In this document: positions 22,801 through 33,704 of the stretch, one piece after another | Position numbering within the stretch: the first letter of the stretch is position 1 | Layout: each line of letters opens with the position of its first letter | DNA from: Epiperipatus broadwayi | Lineage: Eukaryota > Onychophora > Udeonychophora > Euonychophora > Peripatidae | Length of the DNA stretch: 64,000 bases | Direction: 5' to 3' | NCBI GenBank assembly: GCA_028023455.1 | Contig: JAQFVV010012496.1 | Coordinates: 4,091,764-4,155,763 of the forward strand | The notes under the pieces: generated by a model | What the model was told of the DNA's origin: nothing | The model's database searches: none | What the model saw: only the letters and a program-made list of their open reading frames with translations | Made by a program: the position numbers and the translations under genes

Positions 22801-25500
22801 TAATTTTAGCGTTTAGTTTTTTACTTTTATTTGCAAACTTTTAAGTTTTTATTTTAAATTAATGTAACGACATATTTATATATCGTTACAATATATATAT
22901 ACCATTGGATTAGGGACTTTGATAATACTGAGATTTTGCGTTTTGGTCTTTTATCAAAGTTTCATAATTATCCTTATATTTGTGAACGAAACACAAGTAT
23001 TGTGGATGCCCAGATGTGTGCATTTTTAACACTGTAAACGATACAAAAGAAAGTACAATACCTAGTTTTTAAAAATAGTTTGCAAGCTTGGAAAAATTGG
23101 TTGATTAACAGAGCATTTTGTTACTTCACTGCCATTCATAGTGAAATATATATTAAAATGTAGACATTTGTTTTTACATTATTAATGTATCCTGATGGAG
23201 CAATTTTGTTTGTGAAATATAAACAGAAATAAGACTTTATGTATAAAATAAAAAAGAATTATATGCTTAATTACTTGAAGTCATGTGATGTGGTGTTTGT
23301 GTCCCCAAGTGGAGCTTGAGCATAACTATTTACTCAACTAACTAAACAGAGATTATCTTCATAATATTACATAGTTGATTATTGATTAAGAAATCATTAT
23401 ACTCAAGTTTGTAATTTAACTGCTGTTCTGAACAGTACCATTAGTAAATTATTACTAATATTTATTCTGAAAATATAAATCTTCTAATTGCAATCTTTGA
23501 CCATTAACCATTTTAATTGTATTTTACTACTATCCCTATTTAATGGCTCAGCAGTTGGAAAAAATAAATTTTAGTATTAGTAAATTACTAGCATTTGCTA
23601 TTATTGTGATAGATTAATTTTTTATGGTAGAATCTATGAGATGTTTTTTAATGCACTTTTATCTTAATTGATTTTTATATGATGTTTTTAAAATGCCATG
23701 ACTTATTTCAATTTTAATCACTTTTCATAAATTTTATTACATTTAGCTCTTTAAAAATAGTTTTAAATTCAACATTTTTGCAAAACTTGAATTTAACATG
23801 CAATGCTAATATTCTTATATTTTCTTTACTATTTTGCACTTGTCTTCATGTATTCATATATATTAAAAATTTTTATCATCTCCTTTTATACACTTTAATG
23901 CAATTTTTTATATACTTCTTTATTTTGCCTACATGTTCAACTGTCCTGCAGTCTTCAGCAGAACCTACAATAGTTAAAAATATAATCATATATTCATATA
24001 ACCATTATTTTATATACATATTAATATACATATGTTATATTGCCATTTATAATCATATTTAACTTTAACTCTATAGTTTTGCTTCTCTTATTTTTTATCT
24101 ATATTTTCTTATTATTTTTTAATTTTATTTTTACTTTCATTTTATTCTTATTTTGTACTTTATTCCATTTTATCTATCATTCCACATTTATTCTTTAATA
24201 TATTTCTATAATGTTTCCATTTTATTTTTTATATATTTATTACCTAATATCTTTTATTACTTCTACTATTTTATATATTTATTACTTCATTAATAATTCC
24301 TATTTTATTCTTACTCTTATTTCTATTTTTATTTTCCTATTCTAATTTTTTTAATTTCTTTTCATTTTACTTATCATTATATAACTTTCACTTCTCTCTC
24401 TACAACTGTAACTGAATATTTTTAAAAATTTTATTAGCTTCTTTTTTATATACCCCTTTCATTTAACTCCCTCTATTATCAATTTTTTTCAACTTTTTAT
24501 CTGCTTTCTTAAACTTTTAATCTATTTTAAATAGTTTTTATATATTTTCTTATTTATTTTTAATAATATTTTTTATAATTAATATTTTTATAAAAATAAT
24601 GTTTTACCAACCCCATCTCTATTTAGTTTTGGCTTTATCTTTTTAATTAATATAGCTTTTTTTAATTTTCTATCTCTGTAATAGGTTAATGGTTTCTGGT
24701 TTCATATGATTTTCTTTGCATTTGGTATTGATCTATGAATTTGATGCATAATTATAACTTATATCATAAGGCTTTATTTTGAATTAGGATTGAACTGTGA
24801 AACCTTAATGCATGAAATCTACATATTTTGTTTTTCCATAATATCTATCCACTATTTTTGGTTCCAAAATAAATTTAATATAAATATTTGTTTCTGAATC
24901 CATTGATTTTTGTTAAATTATGGTTGTGCCATAATATTTATGTGCATGGTTGTTTTTTTAAAGTTTTAAATGATGTATAGTACTTCTTTAAATTAATCTA
25001 TTGTAAAGAATAATACTCTATTAAAATGGCTTAGAGAAAACACTTCTAAATGTTCTTGCATGGATTACTATCAGTCATAATCCTGATTAATTTATTTTTG
25101 TTATTATTATTTTTACTCTTACAATACAATATTTATTTTATCAAATAGAAAAAGAAAGAGATGAAGGTGGTGAGTTTGATGCCATGCTGCAATTTTTTCA
25201 GATGCATGCTGAAATTTTTTCAGATTATTAAAGTGTTATGAACATTTTTTCTTTCAGGAGTAATTACATCACATTACATGTTTTATGCATAATATGATGG
25301 AAGTAATAGCATGAAAAAAATTTAACATTAAAAATATTAAACCTTAAAATGAAATCTAGAGTTTGTGCAACCGATCATTGGTTTTTTAAATTTTTTATAA
25401 AGTAGTATTTAAAAAATTTTTAAAAATTATTTTAGAATTTCACAGTAATCATTAAATTGGATTTTTATATAACTTTAATGGGTTCTTAGTACTATCATTT
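22801..25500. other. Unassigned AT-rich DNA with a T-rich tract
   Basis: About 24060-24600 is strongly T-biased on the plus strand (runs of attttatttt-like words). Near 23190-23225 there is tcctgatggagcaattttg then tttgtgaaat, a degraded hammerhead-like string. The 94-codon frame at 23778-24062 is low-complexity. Confidence 0.4.
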
Positions 25501-25503
25501 TTA

Positions 25504-25937
25504 CATGATCACTATCTCATACAAGCACATAATTGTTATTAAACAAGGCAAAACTATCTTTCCATACAGTAGTGCCACCCTGTGCCAATCAGAGTAATCA
25601 ATGGATGCCAGAAGGCTTGTGCATAAAGTCCCTATTTAGTGTCTACTCATCCAATATCCCCAGACCTGGTTCTGGCTTGTGGCTATCATCAGTGAGGAGC
25701 CTTGGATCTGAGAGCACTGCACCTAGATCTTAGGATCTAATACACCCCTCTAGATGATGGCCACAAGCCAGAAACTAGTCTGGCAATATTGGATGAGTAG
25801 GCACTAGATAGGGATTTTATGCACAAGCCTTCTAGCATCCATTGATTACTCTGATTGGCACAGGGTGGCATGACTGTATGGAGAGAGTTTTGCCTTGTTT
25901 AATAACAATTATGTGCTAGTATGAGATAGTGATCATG
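25504..25937. mobile_element. Fold-back element, near-complete copy
   Basis: The left end catgatcactatctcatac is matched by gtatgagatagtgatcatg at the right end, and inverted identity continues through both ~215-bp arms to a centre near 25738. Interior landmarks are ccatacagtagtgccaccct, aatcaatggatgcc and ggcttgtgcataaa. Partial copies occur at 26150-26344, 30457-30852 and 54462-54711, with an old remnant at 5895-6030. No transposase is present. The 66-codon frame at 25533-25733 lies wholly within the arm. Confidence 0.75.
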
Positions 25938-26149
25938 GTATGTTTAGTGGTTTAACACCAATCCTGCCTAATATGATAATGGTGGCTATGATTGTTAAAG
26001 AGCCAAAGCCACCAAAATATATGGGTACTGAATTGAGTTTAGACCCATATGACTATATAAGCTATTGAGCTTAGGTTGAAAATATTATTGTGTTTTCAAT
26101 TTCATTCCCATAGTTTTGTAGTCAAATGGAGATAAAAGGTGGTTGCTGG

Positions 26150-26344
26150 AGAGTTGCATTAGATCCTAAGATCTAGGTGCAGTACTCTCAGATCCAAGGC
26201 TCCTCACTGATTATGGACACACACCAGAAAGTAATCTGGGGATATTGGATGTGTAGGCACTAGATAGGGATTTTATGCACAAGCCTTCTGGCATCCATTG
26301 ATTACTCTGATTGGCACAGGGTGGCATTATTGTATGGAGAGAGA
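26150..26344. repeat. Single-arm copy of the 25.5-kb fold-back
   Basis: Covers the centre and right arm (gatcctaagatctaggtgca to the tgtatggagag region) and ends in a (GA)n run at about 26336-26352. Confidence 0.75.
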
Positions 26345-26529
26345 GAGAGAGAGCTTTATTATCATTTTCCTGTATCTTTTATTTATTTTCTCCAAAACTT
26401 GACAAATAAAAATTTTATTGTATTCCAGCTTATCTTATCCATTCATCTCAGTTTGTGACTTAAAATTCTAAAGTATAATATAAATATTAAATCATATTTT
26501 GTATTTAAATATGCATTTGTAAGTAATAA

Positions 26530-26935
26530 AATTAGAAATAGATTGAAAGCATTTGAGATGTGGTTACAAAGAAGAATGGAAAAAATCAGTTATATAAATA
26601 AATAAGAAATGAAGAAGGTTTGAAAATAGTAAGTGAAAAAAGAAGACTAATTGAGGAAATTAGAAATAAAATGAGAAACTGGATTGGATATATTAAAAAG
26701 AAAGTATAGTTTAATGGAAGATACTTTGGAGGGAATGGTGAATGGAATCAAGAAGAAAGGAGGGAAAAGATTGAGATTGTTGGATGATATATGAGATGCG
26801 AAGAGTTACACAGAATTGAAAAGCTGGAAAATGAAAGGAATGGAGTGGGAAAATGGATAAAATGATAATGTGACTTCTTTCTGGACCTATCCATGGGTCT
26901 GAACACTATTGATGATGATGTCTACATAATATATT
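26530..26935 (+). pseudogene. C-terminal fragment of the second LINE family
   Basis: Conceptual reading gives L-K-A-F-E-M-W-L-Q-R-R-M-E-K-I, then E-E-G-L-K-I-V-S-E-K-R-R-L-I-E-E-I-R, then L-E-G-M-V-N-G and a L-L-D-D-I block. The order matches the post-RT region of an endonuclease/reverse-transcriptase LINE family widespread in insects. It ends in attgatgatgatg. Stops interrupt it. Confidence 0.6.
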
Positions 26936-26939
26936 AGAA

Positions 26940-27190
26940 GGAGAAATTGTGAATTAGATATATATTAAGAAGAAAGTATAGTTTAATGAAAGATGCTTTG
27001 AAGGGAATGATGAATGGAAGCAAGAAAAAAGATGGAAACATTGACATTGTTGGATGATATAAAAATGGGAAGAGTTATGTCGAGTTGAGGAACTGAAAAA
27101 TAAGAAAGGAGTGGAAAATGGATAAATTGGTGATATGATTATTCTCTTGACCTGTCCATGGAACAGAATAGTATTGATGATGATGATTTA
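26940..27190 (+). pseudogene. Second, shorter copy of the same LINE C-terminus
   Basis: Repeats the previous fragment from aagaaagtatagtttaatg onward, including the L-x-G-M-M-N-G and L-L-D-D-I positions, and ends in attgatgatgatgat. Adjacent same-strand copies suggest local duplication or repeated insertion. Confidence 0.6.
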
Positions 27191-27559
27191 TTCTGTTGAA
27201 AAACTAAAAAGCTCTATGTTTATATCCTGGCTCATATGGTGAAAAATCGTTTTTCAAAATTGATATTTAAAGGTAGTTATCTTATTGTTTATGGTGTAGG
27301 ACATTAATTTTTTTTAATAAAGTCATTGATAAGTTGTATAAAAATAAATAGAAACATCTTTATTTAAAAATAATCCATTCTAAGGCACAAATACCTTTCC
27401 AAATGGCCCTTGAGAACTGAAGGAGAAGCCATTACCTGTCAAGTTTGTTAATTGCCCCAGGTGTTGAGAATTTGAGTGATGCTTTTCTATTTAATTTATG
27501 TTTTAACTAAGAATAACTGGATATTCACACAACAGTCAGTATTAGATGCTATCAACCAT

Positions 27560-27735
27560 TATTTTCAACCAAAATCAATGCACCACAGGTTGAAGCTCTC
27601 ACCAAGTTCAATCCATCTTCTCCAATCTCTAGCCTCTCTTCTGCATATTACTCCAGAACATTTTTTTATTTCGTCCATCTATCTCACATCTGGTTTCTTT
27701 CTAGATCTTTTATAATCTCTTAGAACCCAGTTGAA
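27560..27735 (-). pseudogene. RTE-type LINE 3' fragment, minus strand
   Basis: Plus-strand landmarks are caaccattattttcaacc, ccaagttcaatccatcttct and gatcttttataatctctta. A plus-strand 79-codon frame here is a shadow. Confidence 0.65.
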
Positions 27736-27739
27736 AATG

Positions 27740-29190
27740 ATGGTGGATTGGATGTTTAGCTAGGTTGATTATGGACCAACTATTTGAAAAACAATTCTAA
27801 GCATGATTGGAACCTAAACAAGTTTAAAATTTACCATCATGGGTTAGTTATATGCCATGGAAATGGTATGTGGATGTACTTTAATTACACCATGAGGTCC
27901 TTAATGCTAGATAAATGTAACTATGGAAAACAATGATAAACTAGTACCAAGGAATACCAAGTATACATTAATATGGATGTAAAATCTTGTTACTTTAATC
28001 TCTCAAAATATGTCTATGGTGAAAAGTTAGCATACAGCTTAATATATAAAATGCATAAAGAAATTTATATTTATTAATAAAGAAGCAATAAAACTGATAC
28101 GTTTTTAAATAATGAATATTATTTTGGTAAAATAGACTGCTATTAAGACATGTCCCAAAAACTTATTTTTAGATAGAATTGGAAACTGAAATGATAAATT
28201 TATCAATTGTTTCAAGACTGTCGTAACATCATAAATCACAAAGTTTTTGAGTTATTTAAAATTTGTTCAACTAGAAGTGATTAATTATTCTCTAATTGAG
28301 AATTAAGTCAAAAAGATAGATATATTAGTTTTATCTAGTTTATAAATGATAGAAAAAGCTATCAAAATTAAAAAAATATTCTTCTATTATCTCTAATATG
28401 AAGAATTAGTTTTTAAATTTAGAATGGAAAGAAGAATAGAAATACTTTAGAAATCAAAGCTGCTTAAAAATTATACTGCAAAAATACATTAAACTGAAAA
28501 AAAAAAAATTGACTAAATTTTTAAAAGCCCATTAAAAATTTATTTGTGATGACTAAATAAATATTTCGTAAAAAAGACATATTTTCGAATAAATTAGAAA
28601 ATATTGATTATAGTAATAAAAATGAATATAGCAAAAATAACTAAAATTAATACTATCACCAAAATTTTATAGCAATTAAAACTATAAACAGATTTTTAAT
28701 TCCGTCTCGATTTAAAAACTTTTAACCTCAAAGTAAAGGATACGGATGATTTTTAAATAATTTGTTAATGACAAACGAGTGACGATTATTATTATTATTA
28801 TTATTATACAAAATGCAGACTTTTTTTTATATATTTAAAGTGCAAATATAAGTGCATTTAGGTTCAAAAATAAGATGATCGTTCTTATTCACTGAAAGTC
28901 TTTATCCTGTAGCTGGAGCAAAGCGTATCCTCCCATTAGAGAATATTTAACATCAATGATTTAATATTATAGTATAAATAGATTTATAATCTAATACTGC
29001 ACTAGTAAAATTTATTGATCATTAAATATTATATTTATAACTAAAAACAACAGAGAAAATAAAGTTTTGACTTATTTCAAACGTTTAATTTTTTTTAAAT
29101 TCTACTGCAGATAAGATATTTTAATAAACTGGTTTTCAATTTTTTCATTTTATTTAAAAAGAAAACAAAATATAAATGAGTTATATTTAT
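27740..29190. other. Unassigned AT-rich DNA
   Basis: No assignment apart from a short ATT run near 28786-28806. Confidence 0.5.
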
Positions 29191-29195
29191 ATATT

Positions 29196-29440
29196 GGACT
29201 ATTTCCACCATCTAATATAAGAATTGAATGTCTTAAGAAATTGTAACTTTATTTAAATATTTCCAATACATTCAACTGTTAGATATATTTATTCTTTCCT
29301 CTTTTTCAGGTGTTGCTGATCTGATCAGTGAAAGTACAAACATGGGAATCAGACCTGGACCTTTAGATTTTAACCAACTGAACCATTCTTCCAAAGGCAA
29401 CAGTCAGTAGAAATTTCATATAATTATCTATGGCTATTGC
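29196..29440 (-). repeat. tRNA-headed repeat, minus strand, extending into PLE-type 3' UTR
   Basis: In reverse complement it carries the head, box B (ccaggtctgattcc) and the body. Beyond the head, 29405-29440 (agtcagtagaaatttcat) matches the sequence that lies between a PLE coding region and the same head at 34028-34062. Next to it is a plus-strand copy, forming a head-to-head pair. Confidence 0.65.
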
Positions 29441-30175
29441 CTTTGGCAGGATAGCTCAGTTGGTTAGAACATTACCTTAAAATTCAATATTCAAAAATCT
29501 AAGAGTCCAGGTTCAATTCCCATGTTAGAAGTGTCACTGATTAGGCCAGCAACACATGAAAGAAGAGGGGGGAATAATACCTCTTGAAATATTATGCATA
29601 TAATAACCTCTATGCTCTTCATCATCATCATCAACCATTATCAATTCACTGCAGGATGAAGGTCTCTCCAAGTTTAATCCGTCTTCTCCAATCTTTAGTT
29701 TCTCTTCTCCACATCACCCCTGCACACTTTCTTATTTCATCCAACCATATCACATGTGATCTCTTTCTGGGTCTTTTACAATCTCTTGGAATCAAGTTTA
29801 AGATTTCAATTGTCCATCTATTATCATCTCTTCTAGCAATATGTACAGCCCAATTCCACTTTAATCTTTTAATTTTTTCAATGAGGTCATTAACACCTGT
29901 TTGTTCTCTTGCCCATACATTGAGTTTTTGATCTCTTCTTGTTACTCCCAACATGCATCTATCCATACTTCTTTGAGTGGTCTGGAGTCTCAGTATTGCT
30001 CTTCTATTAAGTGTCCAAGCCTCAGATCCATAAGTAAGAACTGGTAACATTTAAATGTATTTGGAATATTTAAATAAAGTTACATTTTTCTCAAGTCATT
30101 CAATATTTATAATAAATGATGAAAATAGTCCAATATAAAAATACAACTAAAACACCATCATTACAATCTTTCAGG
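29441..30175 (+). repeat. tRNA-headed repeat, plus strand, split by an RTE insertion
   Basis: Head and body run from ttgcctttggcaggatagct through box B ggttcaattcc to about 29611. The body resumes at about 30051 (aaatgtatttggaatattta) and runs to about 30175. The intervening 439 bp is an RTE fragment on the opposite strand. Confidence 0.75.
29612..30050 (-). pseudogene. RTE-type LINE fragment inserted in the tRNA-headed repeat
   Basis: The minus-strand frame 30050-29646 (134 codons) is open from V-L-T-Y-G-S-E-A-W-T-L-N-R-R through L-Q-T-T-Q-R-S-M, W-A-V-H-I-A-R-R-D-D-N-R-W-T and the R-P-R-K-R-S-H region to the C-terminus, where an L-G-E-T-F-I-L-Q end meets a stop. The 3' tail is tcatcatcatcatca on the plus strand. 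It is 5'-truncated, well preserved and therefore relatively young. No clear target-site duplication was seen. Confidence 0.8.
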
Positions 30176-30456
30176 TAAACACAAAATATAAATCAATAGC
30201 AAATAAAGTTTTAAAGTGTATTTACATTTAATTTATACTTATAAAATAGTTTAAAACAATTTCTCAGACATCTTTTTTGAAAAAGTATACAGTTTGAAAC
30301 CAAATGCTAACATTTGATTTTGCAAAAGTATTGTGCTAAAGCAATAAATGTCTAACCAAATTGGGTCATAATTTTTCATTTATTACCCTATGTCTTAAAA
30401 AAAAGTACCATCAATTTAAAATTCATTATAAATTAATGATAAACCACTAAACATCA

Positions 30457-30852
30457 CATGATCATTATCTCTTATACTAGCACATAATCGTTAATAAACA
30501 AGGCTAAACTCTCCATACAGTAGTGCCACCCTGTTCCAACCAGAATAATCAATGGATGCCAGAAGGCTTGTGCATAAAAGCCCTACCTAGTGCCTACTTA
30601 TCCAATATCCCCAGACTAGTTTCTGGCTTGTGGCCTTCGTCAGTGAGGAGCTGCATTAGATCCTAAGATCTAGGTGCAGTGCTCTCAGATCCAAGGCTCC
30701 TCACTGATGAATTCCACAAGCCAGAAACTAGTCTGGGGATATTGGATGAATAGGCACTAGATAGGAATTTTATGCACAAGCCTTATGGCATCCATTGATT
30801 ACTCTGGTGGGCACAGGGTCACACTACTGTATGGAGAGTTTTGCCTTGTTTA
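30457..30852. repeat. Fold-back element, second large copy
   Basis: Both arms of the 25.5-kb family are present (catgatcattatctcttata at the left; tggagagttttgccttgttt at the right), but the right end stops before the terminal motif. The centre is near 30663. Confidence 0.75.
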
Positions 30853-31220
30853 TAAATCAATGATCTAAATATTAAGAGATACATAATAATTCCATAACAA
30901 TTTACACAAAATGTGCTAAAAACACACACACACAAAATTCGAAGCTATAAAAACAACCTTATTAGTTAAAAAGTCTAATAAATGTCATTTCTTGAAAAGT
31001 TCCTTAATTTGTTTTGGAAATCACTGTGCCATAGCTGTCAACAAAGTCCAATTCTATCTTGGAACATTAAAAAAAATGAATGATTTAATGAAAATTATTC
31101 AAAATAAATTTTTAATTATAGTTGTACATTTATTTAATGAACTATTCAATAAAAGATATTTTGAATGCTAAGAAAAATGTTTGTCTTTTAAATACATATA
31201 TAGTATTTGTATTTTAAAAT
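30853..31220. other. Unassigned AT-rich DNA
   Basis: Nothing recognised. Confidence 0.45.
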
Positions 31221-31224
31221 AGAT

Positions 31225-31532
31225 GTAAGTAGAAAGAATTTAAATCCTGACTTTCAATCCCTTTTCAATCATCCACTCTATTTTATACAACTGATACACA
31301 TGGTCACATACGTGTGAAAAAGATTAATGATCTCCAATATATATATATTTGTGTCAGAGATAATGATTCGGACCAATAGATGAGTGCTAGTTCAGCATGA
31401 AATAGGTATATTGGAGATCATTTATCTTTTTCACATTATGTGATCATGTGTTTCAGTTATATAAAGTGGAGTGGATGATTTAAGGAAGCTTGAAAGTTTG
31501 GGTTCAAACTCCCTCTAATTTATGTCTTTTAT
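31225..31532. mobile_element. Hammerhead repeat in fold-back arrangement
   Basis: A plus-strand copy (31359-31532) starts with the hammerhead region, followed by the body and the distal motif gggttcaaactccctctaat. Facing it, 31225-31350 is a minus-strand partial copy that begins at the position equivalent to the ribozyme cleavage site (TA tract then TTGGAGATC on the minus strand). The body is otherwise shared with 60-310 and 63645-63804. Confidence 0.6.
31359..31426 (+). ncRNA. Hammerhead-like motif, one core base changed
   Basis: Order: ...GGACCAA, TAGATGA (first core C is T), stem II TGCTAGTTCAGCA, GAAA, TAGGTATA, TTGGAGATCATTTATC. Stem I still pairs, with CCAA/TTGG and a distal AATGAT/ATCATT pairing that differs in sequence from the other copies. 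The C-to-T change should abolish cleavage. Confidence 0.6.
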
Positions 31533-31534
31533 TT

Positions 31535-31650
31535 TTAATTTTAATGTTGAAATAGAACATAAACCACACAAAAGTTAAATTAGATGAATCTGTAAAGTAA
31601 TTAATCATTGTTATCTTTAAAACAAATTACATATAAACAATGTAGTGCTG
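31535..31650. other. Unassigned spacer
   Basis: Short AT-rich stretch without assignment. Confidence 0.4.
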
Positions 31651-31651
31651 A

Positions 31652-32150
31652 TCTAATCTGCACTCATGGCCATTTTGAAATCTAAAGATCAGTCAAATTG
31701 CCAATGGCACAACTGATAAATGACATTGAATAATCCACACATGGCCATGATATGACCTTTCATTACAAAATTGCCATTATTTAATAGCATTCTTATTTTA
31801 TAAGTTATAATCTTTTAGTATTTGGAAATTACAAGCTTGGTTTGATCAGATTTCTGCATCCTTTGGATGATACTTTGTATTGGCCAAACCATCCTCTCTC
31901 CTCACCACATACTCCAATGTTATTTGCCATCATTATTTAATGACATTTATATTTTAGAAGTTATAAACATTTAGTATTTAGAGTGTACTCATTGCCATTT
32001 TGAAATTCTAAAGACCATCTAAAAACTACTGCTGACACATCCAAGCAATCCCATTTGGAAAATTCAATGTCATTTATCACTGGGAAGTGTCAGAAGTAGT
32101 TTTGGGTAGTTTTTAGAATTCAATATGGCAGTGAGCACATACTAAATCAG
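31652..32150. repeat. Nested inverted repeats
   Basis: The segments ctcatggccattttgaaatc (31663), ctcattgccattttgaaatt (31988) and, inverted, gaattcaatatggcagtgag (32116) are related. The core palindrome is about 31983-32150 with its centre near 32065. No ORF. Confidence 0.45.
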
Positions 32151-32267
32151 GACCAACAATGCCTTAATGTAAATATTTGTCATATGTAAATTGCACAGAT
32201 TATATAGAGAGCTAATAAAAAATACTTATTATTAAACACTGATAATGATAACAAGATTTATTAATAT

Positions 32268-32362
32268 AGAATTTAAAAGCACTCTAAATGCTGAACCAGG
32301 GGTCAAGAATAAAATAGAATCATTCTATTCTTGATTCTTTGTTCAACATTTAGATTGTTTTT
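32268..32362. repeat. Imperfect hairpin
   Basis: actctaaatgctgaac pairs with gttcaacatttagatt, and aagaataaaatagaat with attctattctt. Confidence 0.5.
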
Positions 32363-32561
32363 AAGTCATAGCCTGGATGAGGGTGATTTACTTGTTTTGT
32401 TTACATTTACATTGAATTATGGTTAATTTAAAGTTTAATTTAGTATTTATGCATGTACAATAAAATTATTAGAATTTACTAATATTATATATCAAATAAA
32501 ATCAAGTCATACATCGCATAACTTAATTTGATTAGCTTATAACTATAAACTAAAATAATGA

Positions 32562-32823
32562 GCATGCTAATAGGTCTAACAAGCTTTATCAATAAATGCC
32601 ACAAGGGAAAGCATTTAAAATTTTTTTTATCTAGAAACATTCCCATCCCAAACCGGTTTCAATATAGTGGATATCTTCAGTGATCTAGTGTCTGGAATAT
32701 CCTAGCACCACACTGAAGATAGCCAATAGTTTGAGACTTGTTTGGGGATGTTTCTAGATAGAGATTTTTAAATATTTTCTTTTGTGGAATTTATCAATAA
32801 ACTTCATTAGAGATATTAACATG
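32562..32823. repeat. Fold-back related to the 9.9-kb palindrome
   Basis: The outer ends gagcatgctaat and attaacatgctc face each other. Inside, aacaagctttatcaataaat and aaagcatttaaaat resemble the left end of the 9896-10529 palindrome (aacaagctttgtgataaatg, aaagcatttaaaat). Arms are about 120 bp. Confidence 0.5.
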
Positions 32824-32824
32824 C

Positions 32825-33700
32825 TCCTTATTTTAGTTTTAATATTATATATGCATATACTGAAGTTTCTTTAAATATATAATTTAAATTATTCAAAATT
32901 CTATCAGTGTGAAAAATAACAAAACTCTCTAGACAATATTTAAATTTGTGCCTGAATGGTTTTATCAATTTAGTATTAGTTCCTGATATCGTTATTAGGA
33001 TTAAGAATACGTATATGTAAATCAATAATCTTTAATATTTAATGTAGAATGTAAATAAAATGTTGTGGATTATATTTTCTCAAACAGCATTTAATATTGC
33101 AGTGCATTTTAAACTTATTCTTACAAAATATTAAAAATCATTAAATAATATATAAGATTTGGTCATAACAATTGATTTTATTCCTCAATGGCTACAACCA
33201 GTATATGATACTGCTATATATTTTCATATGATTTAATTTTATAGAATTTTTTTAAATTGATCAAAAGCTGGTCTCAATACTGTCTTAGCTATATCTGTGT
33301 ATTTTATAAAAAAAAACAAATTAGTTCAAATTTAGCATGTATAGTGTAAGTTTTATGTTACATTTTTGTAGTTCAGTGGTATCTCATATCACTTGCAGTT
33401 TAAATTCTAAATATAAGTAATCACGTTTCTCCATTTTTTGAATCTATGACTATTTTTTCCTTTACTTTTTTATATAAATATTATAATATTTTGTATAAGT
33501 AAGACTTACAATAATACAAATGAAATGTATTATTATAATGAAATAAAAGATCACTTTTTTCCTAAAAGAAAGCATTCAATTTATGCCTTTTAACAGCAGT
33601 ATTTATTTCATTATTATAATAATGAAATGAGTTAACTCTTTTTTAAAAAATAAACAATCAACAAATCTTTATTAGAAGCCTTATGTTTGCAATCTAGGAG
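32825..33700. other. Unassigned AT-rich DNA
   Basis: The 65-codon minus frame 33025-32828 shows no recognisable features. Confidence 0.45.
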
Positions 33701-33704
33701 TTTA

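Noticed and set aside
23187-23235. Hammerhead ribozyme
   Set aside because: It has CTGATGG instead of CTGATGA, a weak stem II and no complementary stem I.
29456-29525. Functional tRNA gene
   Set aside because: Only box A and B are tRNA-like; no acceptor or anticodon stem can be formed and the sequence recurs as a dispersed repeat.
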